DNA from: Alphaproteobacteria bacterium bin52
GTDB taxonomy: Bacteria; Pseudomonadota; Alphaproteobacteria; Thalassobaculales; Thalassobaculaceae
Direction of reading: 5' to 3'
Length of the DNA: 42,875 bases
Assembly (NCBI GenBank): GCA_002238645.1
Contig: MPMT01000039.1
Location: 1 to 42,875 of the forward strand
The notes beneath the pieces are model-generated. The model was not told the DNA's origin. It was given only the letters and a program-made list of their open reading frames with translations, and did no database searches. The position numbers were made by a program, and so were the translations under genes. Shown here piece after piece: positions 18,678 to 28,258 of the stretch (its first letter is position 1; every line of letters begins with the position of its first letter).

Positions 18678-20213
18678 ATGAGACGACAGATCCTGTTTGC
18701 CGCTGCGTGTGCCATGGGCGCCAGTATCTGGTTCGGCCCGGCGCACGCGGGCAAGTCGGACGATACCCTGAACTGGGCGACCGACCGCGAGGTTGCGGTT
18801 GTCGATCCTTACTACAACAACACTCGTGAACTCGTGGTCATGGGCCATCTCGGCTGGGACGCCCTGCTGTTCCGCGACCTGGACACCGGCGACTACAAGC
18901 CGCTGCTGGCGACTTCATGGACCTGGGTCGACAACCTGACCATGGATCTCGACCTGCGCGAGGGCGTGGTGTTTCACGACGGCAGCAGCTTCGGCGCCGA
19001 GGACGTGGTCTACACCATCAACCATGTCTCCTCGCCCGACAGCGGCGTGCTCACGCCAAAGAACGTAAGCTGGATGAAGAGTGCCGAGGCGCTCGGACCG
19101 CACAAGGTCCGCATCCACCTCGCCAATCCGTTCCCCGCCGCGTTCGCCTACCTGTCGAACGCCGTGTTCATCGTGCCGGAAGGCCACTATGACAGTGCAC
19201 CGGCGGCAGCGGACGGCAAGAAGGACTACGGCGCCGTCCGGGCCGTCGGCACCGGCCCGTACCGCTTCGTCGAGGTCAAGGCCGGCGAATACGTGCTGTG
19301 GGAAAGGAACGATACCTACATGCAGGGTTCGCCGAAGGGTCAGCCGTCCATCGGCAATATCCGGTTCCGCACCATCAAGGAGATGAACACGCAGATCGCC
19401 GAGATGCTGACCGGCGGACTCGACTGGATGTGGGACGTTCCGAAGGACCAGGCCGAACGGCTGGAAGAGACCGGCCAGGTCACGGTGGAGAACGCGAAGA
19501 CCATGCGGGTCTCGTACCTGGCGTTTGACGTCGACGGTGACAGCGGGCAGACCTTCTTTACCGACAAGCGCATCCGCGCCGCGGTTGCCCACGCCATCGA
19601 CCGCGAGTCGATCACCCGTAACCTGGTCGGCCCGGCATCGGTCGTGATCCACTCCGCGTGCCATCCTGACCAGTTCGGCTGCACCCAGGACGTACCGAGG
19701 TGGGACTACGATCCGGAAAAGGCCAAGGCGTTGCTCGCTGAGGCGGGACATCCGGACGGGTTCCAGTTCGACATCTACGCCTATCGCCAGCGGGAATACA
19801 CGGAAGCCGTGATCGGCGACCTGAGGAAGGTCGGAATCGAGGCCAAGCTGACCTACCTGCAGTACCGCGCGCTGCGCGACCTGGTCTGGGAGGGCCAGAC
19901 CCCGATCAACCACATGACGTGGGGCTCGAGCTCGATCCCGGACGTCTCGGCGATCACGAGCCACTTCTTCTCCGGTGGCCGTGACGACCCGGCGAAGGAT
20001 CCCGAGGTGGTGGCCTGGGTCGCCGAGGGTGACAGCAGCACCAACCCGGCGGACCGCGAGGCGGCGTACAAGAAGGCACTGGAGCGGATCTCGGGCGAAC
20101 TGTACTGGCTGCCGATGTTCACCTACGCCAAGTACTACGTCTACGCGAACGACCTGGACTTCCAGACCACGTCCGACGAGATCCCGCGTTTCTACGCGGC
20201 CAAGTGGAAGTAG
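18678..20213 (+). CDS. ABC transporter substrate-binding protein, peptide/dipeptide class
   Basis: Periplasmic receptor of the SBP_bac_5 family (DppA/OppA-like), 511 aa, with a signal peptide ending near GPAHA. Family blocks include LREGVVFHDGSSFGAEDVVYT (split across the conserved loop), VGTGPYRFVE, KRIRAAVAHAIDRESI and NLVGPASVV. GAGGAGGA lies ten bases before the ATG at 18678. The class binds peptides, but also opines, nickel chelates and other small molecules. Downstream genes for an M20 peptidase and PhnA hint at a phosphonate-bearing conjugate (inference). A hairpin between this gene and the permeases probably keeps receptor levels above those of the channel. Confidence 0.92.
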   Translation: MRRQILFAAACAMGASIWFGPAHAGKSDDTLNWATDREVAVVDPYYNNTRELVVMGHLGWDALLFRDLDTGDYKPLLATSWTWVDNLTMDLDLREGVVFHDGSSFGAEDVVYTINHVSSPDSGVLTPKNVSWMKSAEALGPHKVRIHLANPFPAAFAYLSNAVFIVPEGHYDSAPAAADGKKDYGAVRAVGTGPYRFVEVKAGEYVLWERNDTYMQGSPKGQPSIGNIRFRTIKEMNTQIAEMLTGGLDWMWDVPKDQAERLEETGQVTVENAKTMRVSYLAFDVDGDSGQTFFTDKRIRAAVAHAIDRESITRNLVGPASVVIHSACHPDQFGCTQDVPRWDYDPEKAKALLAEAGHPDGFQFDIYAYRQREYTEAVIGDLRKVGIEAKLTYLQYRALRDLVWEGQTPINHMTWGSSSIPDVSAITSHFFSGGRDDPAKDPEVVAWVAEGDSSTNPADREAAYKKALERISGELYWLPMFTYAKYYVYANDLDFQTTSDEIPRFYAAKWK

Positions 20214-20219
20214 CGTACC

Positions 20220-20249
20220 GCCCCGCCGGCCCGGCCGGCGGGGCCCTTT
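20220..20249 (+). terminator. Hairpin between receptor and permease genes (attenuating terminator)
   Basis: A perfect 10-bp GC-rich stem (GCCCCGCCGG at 20220-20229, CCGGCGGGGC at 20235-20244) with a 5-base loop starts six bases after the receptor stop and is followed by CCTTTCC. The T tract is short, so partial termination or mRNA 3'-end protection is likely, as often seen after the binding-protein gene of ABC operons. Confidence 0.6.
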
Positions 20250-20282
20250 CCTGTCTACGGACCACGTCCGGACCGGGGGTCG

Positions 20283-21200
20283 ATGTTTACCTACCTGCTT
20301 CGACGACTCGGCGTTGCCGTCCTGGTGGCGCTCACCGTCTCGCTGATCACGTTTTCGATGATCTACCTTTCCGGCGACCCGGCGGTGGCGCTGGCGGGCG
20401 AGGCGGCGACCGAAGAGGACATCGAGTCCATCCGCACCTATTACGGGTACGACCGGCCGATCCTGGTCCAGTACGGTGACTGGTTGTTCAAGGCCCTGCA
20501 GGGCGACTTCGGGCAGTCGCACTACCTCAAGCAGCCGGTGGCCCTGGTCATCTTCGAACGCCTGCCCACCACCATGATGCTTGGCCTGTGCGCGTTGGTG
20601 TTCGCGCTGGTCCTGTCGATCCCGCTCGGTGTTCTTGCGGCAATCAGGCCGAACAGCCTGATCGACCGCACCGCGCTCACCATCGCCGTGATCGGACAGG
20701 CAATGCCGAGCTTCTGGTTCGCCCTGACGCTGATGCTGTGGTTCGGCATCGTCTGGAGGCTGCTTCCGATCACCGGCAGCGACTCGTGGGCCAACTTCGT
20801 CATGCCCTCGATCGCACTCGGCTACTACATCACGCCGGCGGCAATGCGCCTGACCAGGGCGGGAATGCTCGAGGTGCTTTCTGCCGACTACATCCGCACC
20901 GCCCGCGCCAAGGGGCTGCGGTCGGTCACGGTGCTGTTCAAGCACGCGCTTCGCAATGCGATCCTGCCGGTGATCTCGCTCGCGGCGGTGCAGTTCGGCT
21001 TCATGCTCGGCGGCTCGATCGTGATCGAGACCATCTTCGCCATCAACGGCCTCGGCTTCCTCGCCTGGGAATCGATCCAGCGCGCCGACCTGCCGATGAT
21101 GCAGGCGATCGTGCTCGTGCTCAGCGTGTTCTACATCCTGCTGACCCTGCTGGCCGACATGCTGAACGCCTGGCTCGATCCGCGGATCAGGGTGGCCTGA
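20283..21200 (+). CDS. ABC transporter permease, DppB-like
   Basis: Inner-membrane channel subunit of a peptide-class importer, 305 aa. It begins MFTYLLRRLGVAVLVALTVS and carries the conserved periplasmic block YGYDRPILVQYGDWL followed by ALQGDFGQS. Further on are the typical IPLGVLAA, GQAMPSFWFAL and the EAA-type loop ADYIRTARAKGLRS that contacts the ATPases. Six transmembrane segments are expected. The gene ends one base before the next permease starts. Confidence 0.94.
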   Translation: MFTYLLRRLGVAVLVALTVSLITFSMIYLSGDPAVALAGEAATEEDIESIRTYYGYDRPILVQYGDWLFKALQGDFGQSHYLKQPVALVIFERLPTTMMLGLCALVFALVLSIPLGVLAAIRPNSLIDRTALTIAVIGQAMPSFWFALTLMLWFGIVWRLLPITGSDSWANFVMPSIALGYYITPAAMRLTRAGMLEVLSADYIRTARAKGLRSVTVLFKHALRNAILPVISLAAVQFGFMLGGSIVIETIFAINGLGFLAWESIQRADLPMMQAIVLVLSVFYILLTLLADMLNAWLDPRIRVA

Positions 21201-21201
21201 C

Positions 21202-22107
21202 ATGGCGACAGGCACCCTGCCGACCGCGACCGAGATCCTGGAGCCCTCGCCGACAGCCCTGTTGCGCCGGCGCGTTTTCGGCCATGCCGGTCTGATCATC
21301 GGCACGGTGGTGCTGGTGATCATCATGCTGATGGCGTTGCTCGCACCCTGGATTTCCCCGCACGATCCCTATGACCAGGTGCTTGACCGCAAGCTCATTC
21401 CCCCGATCTGGTTCGACAGCCCGAAGGTGACCACCGAGCACCTGCTCGGCACCGATCAGCTGGGCCGCGACTACCTCTCGCGGCTGTTCTGGGGCGCGCG
21501 GATCTCGCTGCTGATCGGGTTCTCGGCGATGCTGATCTCCGGGCTGATCGGCACTGCCATCGGTGTGGTGGCCGGGTATTTCGGCGGTCGGGTCGACATG
21601 ATCGCCAACTTCATCATCACCACGCGGCTGTCGATGCCGGTGGTGCTGGTGGCGATCGCCGTGGTCAGCCTGGTGGGCTCGTCGCTGACCGTGGTGATCT
21701 GGGTGCTCGGCCTGCTGATCTGGGACCGGTTTGCGGTGGTGATGCGCAGTGCGACCATGCAGGTCCGCTCGCTCGACTTCGTCACCGCGGCCGAGGCGAC
21801 CGGCTGTTCGACCGCCCGTATCGTGCTGACCGAGATTCTGCCCAACATCATGAACCACCTGATCGTGGTCGCCACCATCGAGATGGCGCACGCGATCCTG
21901 CTGGAGGCCGCCCTGTCATTCCTCGGTCTCGGGGTGCAGCCGCCCGAGCCGAGCTGGGGCCTGATGGTGTCCGAGGCCAAGGGCATGATGTTCTTCGACG
22001 GCTGGCTGATCGCCATTCCGGGCGCCGCCCTGTTCCTGCTGGTCCTGTCGATCAACCTGATGGGTGACGGTGTCCGGGACGTGACCGCTCCGGACGGGCG
22101 CAACTGA
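21202..22107 (+). CDS. ABC transporter permease, DppC-like
   Basis: Second channel subunit, 301 aa. Hallmarks: LLAPWISPHDPYDQVL after the first membrane helix, HLLGTDQLGRDYLSRLFWGARISL, the EAA loop VTAAEATGCSTARI, and EAALSFLGLGVQPPEPSWG. These define DppC/OppC. The last base of its stop is the first base of the next gene's ATG, so it is translationally coupled to the ATPase. Confidence 0.95.
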   Translation: MATGTLPTATEILEPSPTALLRRRVFGHAGLIIGTVVLVIIMLMALLAPWISPHDPYDQVLDRKLIPPIWFDSPKVTTEHLLGTDQLGRDYLSRLFWGARISLLIGFSAMLISGLIGTAIGVVAGYFGGRVDMIANFIITTRLSMPVVLVAIAVVSLVGSSLTVVIWVLGLLIWDRFAVVMRSATMQVRSLDFVTAAEATGCSTARIVLTEILPNIMNHLIVVATIEMAHAILLEAALSFLGLGVQPPEPSWGLMVSEAKGMMFFDGWLIAIPGAALFLLVLSINLMGDGVRDVTAPDGRN

Positions 22108-23099
22108 TGGCCGCGGAGCGCATTCTCGAGGTCGAGGGACTGAGTGTCGCCATCCCCACGCCATCGGGCATGCTGCACCCGGTCCAGAACGTGAAATTTC
22201 ATGTCGACCGGGGCGAGACCGTCGCGATTGTCGGCGAGTCCGGGTGTGGCAAGTCACTCACCTCGCTCGCGATCATGAACCTTCTGCCGCACCGGGCGAT
22301 GCGCAGTGCCGATCGCCTCGTGCTCGACGATACCGACATGCTGCGCCTCGGAGAGCGCCAGATGTCGGACATCCGCGGCAACCGGATGAGCATGATCTTC
22401 CAGGAGCCGATGACCTCGCTCAACCCGGCCTACACCATTGGCGACCAGCTGACAGAGGGTCCGCGCCGACACGGCCAGTCCGGCATGTCCGAGGCGCGCG
22501 ACCGGGCGGTCTGGCTGCTGGAGAAGGTCGGCATTACTGCCGCCACCAACAGGCTGCGCCAGTACCCCCACCAGCTCTCGGGCGGACTGCGCCAGCGCGT
22601 CATGATCGCGATGGCACTGATGTGCGGGCCCGATCTCATCATCGCCGACGAACCGACAACCGCCCTCGACGTGACCATCCAGGCGCAGATCCTGCACCTG
22701 CTGGCAGAACTCCAGCGCGAGTTCCGCACCGGCCTGATCCTGATCACGCACGATCTCGGCGTTGTCGCGCGGGTGGCCGACCGTGTGGCGGTGATGTATG
22801 CCGGCCAGATCGTCGAGGAAGGGACGGCGCACCGCATTTTTACCACACCGTCGCACCCCTATACCCGCGGCTTGCTCGACTGCATCCCGATCCCGGGCAA
22901 GACCGCGCGGGGCAGTCACCTCGGGTCGATTCCGGGCATCGTTCCCTCGCTCATCGGCGAGATGCCGGGTTGCCACTTTGCCGAGCGCTGTCGCCACGCA
23001 ACCGGGCGCTGCACCTCGCGGCCGGTCGGCCTTGGCGACGGGCTCGGGCCCGACCATCGCGTCCGGTGCGTCTTCTCGCCCGAGGAGCTGCAGCCATGA
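22107..23099 (+). CDS. ABC transporter ATP-binding protein, DppD-like
   Basis: First ATPase of the peptide-class importer, 330 aa. Walker A GESGCGKSLTS, Q-loop FQEPMTSLNP, signature LSGGLRQRVMIAMAL, Walker B LIIADEPTTALDV and the H-loop THDLGVVA are all intact. The C-terminal oligopeptide/dipeptide extension has a cysteine-rich segment (GCHFAERCRHATGRC) typical of DppD/OppD, proposed in relatives to hold an iron-sulfur cluster. It overlaps the partner ATPase gene by four bases. Confidence 0.95.
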   Translation: MAAERILEVEGLSVAIPTPSGMLHPVQNVKFHVDRGETVAIVGESGCGKSLTSLAIMNLLPHRAMRSADRLVLDDTDMLRLGERQMSDIRGNRMSMIFQEPMTSLNPAYTIGDQLTEGPRRHGQSGMSEARDRAVWLLEKVGITAATNRLRQYPHQLSGGLRQRVMIAMALMCGPDLIIADEPTTALDVTIQAQILHLLAELQREFRTGLILITHDLGVVARVADRVAVMYAGQIVEEGTAHRIFTTPSHPYTRGLLDCIPIPGKTARGSHLGSIPGIVPSLIGEMPGCHFAERCRHATGRCTSRPVGLGDGLGPDHRVRCVFSPEELQP

Positions 23100-24076
23100 G
23101 CGTCCCGGTGATCGAGGTGCGCGACGTCGGGCGTACCTTCATGATCTCCAGCGGCTTCATGCGTCCGAAACGGCCGCTGCATGCAGTTAACGGCGTCGAC
23201 CTTGCGATCGAACCCGGCGAGGTCATGGCGCTGGTCGGCGAATCCGGTTGCGGCAAGACCACGCTCGCGCGGATGATGATGGGGCTGCTGTCGCCGAGCG
23301 GGGGCGAGATCCTGCTCGACGGCAAGCCGATCGCCGGCTGGAACCGTTCGGTCATCGCCCGCGCGGTCCAGCCTATCTTCCAGGACCCCTACTCGTCCCT
23401 CAATCCGCGCAAGACGGTCGGCTCCATCATCACCCTGCCGCTACGGGTTCAGGGCGCGGCGGAACCGGAAGGGTGGACACGCCGGGCCGAGGAGATAATG
23501 GAACTGGTCGGACTGCCGCGCCGCCTGTTCAACGCCTATCCTAACCAGCTGTCCGGCGGCCAGCGTCAGCGGGTGGCGATCGCCCGCGCCCTGATCAACC
23601 GGCCGAAGATGGTCATCTGCGACGAACCCACCTCGGCACTCGACGTGTCGGTGCAGTCGCAGATCCTGAACCTGTTGCAGGACCTGCGGGCGGAACTCGG
23701 GCTGACCTACCTGCTGATCAGTCACAACCTGGCGGTCGTCGAACACATCGCCACCCGGGCGGCGGTGATGTACCTGGGCCGGATCGTCGAGCAGAACGCG
23801 GCGGACGTGCTGTTCTCCGCGCCGCGCCACCCCTACACCCGCGCCCTGCTCGCCTCGGTGCTGACCCCGGATCCCGGGCTTGGCGTGCCGGACACCCACC
23901 TCGGGGCGTCCTATCCCAACCCGCTAGAACTTCCCACGGGATGCACCTTCCATCCGCGCTGTGCCGATGCCATGGACGACTGTGCCCGTCGCATCCCGGT
24001 GCACACGGTGGTCCCGGGCGGCCATGTCACCTGTCACCTGCACCAGAATGGAGGCGGAAGCGATGCCGGAACGTGA
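23096..24076 (+). CDS. ABC transporter ATP-binding protein, DppF-like
   Basis: Second ATPase, 326 aa from the ATG at 23096 within the stop of the previous gene. Walker A GESGCGKTTLARM, Q-loop FQDPYSSLNPRKTV, signature LSGGQRQRVAIARAL, Walker B MVICDEPTSALDVSVQ and the H-loop SHNLAVVEHI are complete. The C-terminal extension includes GCTFHPRCADAMDDC. It pairs with the DppD-like subunit. The 3' end overlaps the peptidase gene by 14 bases. Confidence 0.95.
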   Translation: MSVPVIEVRDVGRTFMISSGFMRPKRPLHAVNGVDLAIEPGEVMALVGESGCGKTTLARMMMGLLSPSGGEILLDGKPIAGWNRSVIARAVQPIFQDPYSSLNPRKTVGSIITLPLRVQGAAEPEGWTRRAEEIMELVGLPRRLFNAYPNQLSGGQRQRVAIARALINRPKMVICDEPTSALDVSVQSQILNLLQDLRAELGLTYLLISHNLAVVEHIATRAAVMYLGRIVEQNAADVLFSAPRHPYTRALLASVLTPDPGLGVPDTHLGASYPNPLELPTGCTFHPRCADAMDDCARRIPVHTVVPGGHVTCHLHQNGGGSDAGT

Positions 24077-25475
24077 CGATGCCATCGGGCGGGCAACGGC
24101 GTTTTTCGACGACGGGACCTTCGTGGAGGAGCTTCGCAGACGGGTTGCGGTCCCTTCCGAGAGCCAGACCCCGGAAGGACTGCCGCACTGCCGGACCTAT
24201 CTCGAGGAGGAAATGCTCCCGGCATTCGAGGCCATGGAATTCGAATGCCGGATCTGGGACAACCCGGTCGAGTCCTGCGGACCGATCCTGCTCGCCACGC
24301 GCCACGAGGCCGACGGCCTGCCGGTCATCCTCGGCTACGGGCACGGTGACACCATCCGCGGGCTGGACGACCAGTGGACCCGGGGTGCCGGTCCCTGGGT
24401 CACGGCACGCGACGGCGAACGGCTCTACGGGCGGGGAACCGCCGACAACAAGGGCCAGCACACCATCAACATGCTGGCGATGCGCGCGGTACTCGAGACC
24501 AGGGGACAACTCGGGTTCAACGCCAAGTTCATGATCGAAACCGGCGAGGAAAACGGCTCCGCCGGGGTCCACCAGCTGGTTTCGGAGCAACTGGAGGCGT
24601 TTTCCGCCGACGTCTTCATCGCCTCGGACGGCCCGCGGGTGCGCAGGGACCGGCCGACCATGTCGCTCGGTTCGCGCGGCGCGCTCAACTTCGACCTGGT
24701 CTGCGAACTGCGCGAGGGCGGCCACCATTCCGGAAACTGGGGCGGTGCGCTCGCCGATCCGGGCGTCATTCTCGCCCATGCGCTGGGCTGCATCGTCGAT
24801 CACCGGGGCCGGATCCTGGTCAGGGAGTGGCTGCCCGAACCGATCAGCAACCGGGTTCGCGACGTGCTGAAGGACGTGGAGATCGACGGCGGGTCCGCCC
24901 TGGGCCGGGTCGATCCGGACGGGGGCGAGCCGACACTCTCGCCGGCGGAGAACGTCTACGCGTGGAACTCGTTTGCGGTCCTCGCCATGCTGTCGGGCAA
25001 TCCCGAGGGACCGGTCAACGCGATCCAGCCCTGGGCCCGCGCGCACTGCCAGCTCCGCTACATCGCCGGGACTGATATCGAAAACGCGCTCGACGCCCTG
25101 CGCAAACACCTCGATGCACACGGTTTCTCCGCGGTCGAGATCATGCCGCCGCCGGTCGAGAATGCGGCCGGGTTCCCGGCCAGCCGGACCGAGCTCGATG
25201 ACCCCTGGGCACGGCGGGTGCATGCATCGATCGTCCGTTCCACCGGCCAGGCGCCGGCGATCCTGCCGCAGATGGGCGGTTCGATCTGCAACGATGTGTT
25301 TACCGACCTTCTCGGACTGCCGGCGATCTGGATTCCGCACTCCTACGCCGCCTGCAGCCAGCATGCGCCGGACGAACACGTGCTGCTGCCGCTGTGCCGC
25401 GAAGCGCTCGGACTGATGGCCGGCCTGTACTGGGACCTTGGCGAGGACCCGGGCGGGGAGGGTCGCCGTGGATGA
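24063..25475 (+). CDS. M20-family metallopeptidase
   Basis: Zinc-dependent amide/peptide hydrolase of the M20 family (ArgE/DapE/carnosinase-like), 470 aa. The metal and catalytic positions are visible: GYGHGDTIRG (His and Asp), YGRGTADNKGQ (bridging Asp), ETGEENGSAG (catalytic and metal Glu), ASDGPR (Asp) and a C-terminal HSYAACSQHAPDEH (metal His). The dimerisation domain lies at about 200-330. The ATG at 24063 has GGAGGCGGAAG just upstream and overlaps the ATPase gene, so the enzyme is made together with the importer and probably trims its cargo in the cytoplasm. The exact substrate is unknown. Confidence 0.9.
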   Translation: MPERDDAIGRATAFFDDGTFVEELRRRVAVPSESQTPEGLPHCRTYLEEEMLPAFEAMEFECRIWDNPVESCGPILLATRHEADGLPVILGYGHGDTIRGLDDQWTRGAGPWVTARDGERLYGRGTADNKGQHTINMLAMRAVLETRGQLGFNAKFMIETGEENGSAGVHQLVSEQLEAFSADVFIASDGPRVRRDRPTMSLGSRGALNFDLVCELREGGHHSGNWGGALADPGVILAHALGCIVDHRGRILVREWLPEPISNRVRDVLKDVEIDGGSALGRVDPDGGEPTLSPAENVYAWNSFAVLAMLSGNPEGPVNAIQPWARAHCQLRYIAGTDIENALDALRKHLDAHGFSAVEIMPPPVENAAGFPASRTELDDPWARRVHASIVRSTGQAPAILPQMGGSICNDVFTDLLGLPAIWIPHSYAACSQHAPDEHVLLPLCREALGLMAGLYWDLGEDPGGEGRRG

Positions 25476-25701
25476 CGAGATCCTGGTCGACACGAGCGGG
25501 CTGCAGTGTCCGTTGCCGGTCCTGAAGGCCCGCCGGGTTCTGAAGTCGCTCGGGGCCGGCAGGCGGATCCGGGTGATCGCCACCGACCCGGCCTCTCCAC
25601 TCGACTTCCGTCACTTCTGCAACACGGCGGGCCACGAGCTGGTCGAGATGGCGCAGGACGGCGAGCGGATCGAGTTCCTGATCCGCAAGGCGTCCTCCTG
25701 A
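25468..25701 (+). CDS. TusA-like sulfurtransferase domain protein
   Basis: Small two-layer alpha/beta protein of 77 aa. The single conserved cysteine is Cys14 in GLQCPLPVLKARRVL, the family hallmark; DPASPLDFRHFCNTAGHE forms the second block. The GTG start at 25468 is preceded by GGGGAGGG and overlaps the peptidase stop. TusA proteins carry persulfide sulfur for tRNA thiolation or molybdenum cofactor enzymes, but many stand-alone copies in catabolic operons have no assigned role. Its place between a peptidase and an SRPBCC protein is unusual. Confidence 0.85.
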   Translation: MDDEILVDTSGLQCPLPVLKARRVLKSLGAGRRIRVIATDPASPLDFRHFCNTAGHELVEMAQDGERIEFLIRKASS

Positions 25702-25711
25702 CCGCGCCGCG

Positions 25712-26158
25712 ATGTTCAGTGCGCGGATCGATATCCGGGCACCGGCAAACGAGGTGTGGCGGCACCTCTCCGACCCGGCGCTGATGGCGAGCTGGATGCC
25801 CGGCATTACCTCGGTGCGCAGCTGCGACGGAGCCCCGGTCAGGACTGGCTCGTGCCTCGCGTACACCGGGAGAGGGCGCGAGAGCCTGGTTACGGTGATC
25901 GACAGCGATCCGGGGGTCCGGCTGGTGCTCGGGAGCGAGAACAACGGGTTTACCGCCACCTACATCTACGCGATGACACCCGGCGATGACGACACGGTAA
26001 CGGTCTCGCTTGATGCGACCTGTACCGCGCGCGGCATCGCCCGGTGTGCCGTACCGATCGTCAGGGCAATGATCCGCAAGGCCGACAGATGGCAGCTTGC
26101 CTACCTGAAGGGCGTGGTCGAGCGAGCGCGTGACGCGCAGGGAGGATACCGGGCATGA
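25712..26158 (+). CDS. SRPBCC-fold protein, CoxG-like
   Basis: 148-aa START-like protein with a hydrophobic ligand cavity. The N-terminus (IDIRAPANEVWRHLSDPALM, then WMPGITSVR) is the common pattern of polyketide cyclase and CoxG-type SRPBCC domains. No catalytic residues can be assigned. It overlaps the start of the PhnA gene by four bases (ATGA), so the two are co-translated; a role in binding a lipophilic conjugate or product is possible but not shown. Confidence 0.8.
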   Translation: MFSARIDIRAPANEVWRHLSDPALMASWMPGITSVRSCDGAPVRTGSCLAYTGRGRESLVTVIDSDPGVRLVLGSENNGFTATYIYAMTPGDDDTVTVSLDATCTARGIARCAVPIVRAMIRKADRWQLAYLKGVVERARDAQGGYRA

Positions 26159-27390
26159 GCAGGAACCGGGTGACGGTGAACGGGCGCAGCTACACCTGGC
26201 CGGCGCGGCCGCTGGTCGTCGTGTGCATCGACGGCTCGGCCCCGGACTATGTCAGCCGCGCGATCGATGCCGGGTGCATGCCGTTTGTGCGCGACATGCT
26301 CGCACGCGGCGCCGACCTGCGGGCCGATGCGGTGATGCCGACCTTCACCAACCCCAACAATGTCTCGATCATCACCGGGTGTCCGCCGTCGCAACACGGG
26401 ATCTGCGGCAACTACTACTACGACCCGGCCACCGGCACCGAGGTCATGATGAACGACCCGGGGCTGCTCCGGGCGCCGACCATCCTCGAGGCCTTCGCTA
26501 AGGCGGGCGCCAGCGTTGCGGCGGTGACCGCCAAGGACAAGCTGCGCCGGCTGCTTGGCCACGGCCTGGAGTTCGGGCGGCACGCGGCGGTTTCGGTCTC
26601 GGCCGAACAGGCGGATCGGACCAGTATCGGGGAGCATGGTATCGAGGACCTGACCGGACTGGTCGGCATGCCTGTCCCCGAGGTGTACAGCGCCGATCTG
26701 TCGGAGTTCGTGCTTGCCGCGGGTGTTGCCCTGATGCGCCGGCAGCGGCCCGACATCATGTACCTGTCCACCACCGACTACATCCAGCACGGCGCGGAAC
26801 CGGGCAGTGAAGGGGCCAACGCGTTCTACGCGATGATGGATCGCCATTTCGCCGGGCTCGACGCGCTCGGCGCCACCCTGGTGCTGACCGCGGACCATGG
26901 AATGAGCGCCAAGCACTCGGCCGACGGGAGCATCAACGTGACCTACCTGCAGGACGCGCTCGACGCGCGGTTCGGTATCGGCCCGACCCGGGTGATCCTG
27001 CCGATCACAGACCCCTACGTCGTCCACCACGGCGCACTCGGGGGCTATGCGACGGTCTACCTTGCCGACGGGCAGGACCGGGACCGGGTGATGCAGCACC
27101 TGGGGCAGTGTCCCGGTGTCCTGTCGGTGTACAGCCGCGAAGACGCCTGCGGCCGCTTCTCGCTGCCGCCGGACCGGATTGGCGACATCGTGGTCGTCGC
27201 CACTGCCGAACAGGCGCTGGGGACCACGGAGGCGGCACACGACCTTTCCGCGCTGGAAGGTCCGTTGCGTTCGCACGGAGGGCTCGCGGAACAGGAAGTG
27301 CCGATCTACAGCAACCGGCCGCTCACGCCGCCCCGACGGCGGCTGCGCAACTTCGATGCCTTCGACCTCGGGCTCAACGCCGTGGCAGCG

Positions 27391-27396
<6 letters not shown>
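26155..27396 (+). CDS. phnA: Phosphonoacetate hydrolase
   Basis: Two-zinc enzyme of the alkaline phosphatase superfamily that cleaves the C-P bond of phosphonoacetate to acetate and phosphate (EC 3.11.1.2). 413 aa. The active site is complete: Asp26 (CIDGSAPDY), nucleophile Thr65 (TFTNPNN), Asp208 and His212 (STTDYIQH), Asp247 and His248 (TADHGMSAK) and His374 (LRSHGG), a constant three residues before the Pseudomonas PhnA numbering I remember. Diagnostic stretches include NGRSYTWPARPLVVV, VTAKDKLRRLLGH, VYSADLSEFV and RVILPITDPYVVHHGALG. Usual partners (PhnW, PhnY, phosphonate importers, LysR) are not adjacent; instead it ends a peptide-importer operon. Closely related phosphonate hydrolases cannot be fully excluded. 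Confidence 0.92.
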
Positions 27397-28140
<744 letters not shown>

Positions 28141-28202
28141 TCAAACCTCCCCGTTCTGCGAGGATCATCTGTAACGCCGGACCGGAAACGGCGGCAAGTG
28201 CG

Positions 28203-28231
28203 TTTTCGGGCCGGCGGCTTCACGCTATAAC
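28203..28231 (+). promoter_or_regulatory. Candidate promoter of the UxaA-family gene
   Basis: TTTTCG (28203-28208) and TATAAC (28226-28231) are 17 bases apart, 28 bases before the start codon at 28259. The -10 box is good; the -35 box is weak. A strong GGGGGAGAG ribosome binding site lies between (28246-28254). Confidence 0.35.
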
Positions 28232-28258
28232 CCGTGGGGAATCCTGGGGGAGAGATCC

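Noticed and set aside
18915..21326. An 803-codon minus-strand open frame opposite the peptide-receptor and permease genes
   Set aside because: Composition of an antisense frame (His/Arg/Asp/Val-rich, no motifs), and it covers three well-supported genes.
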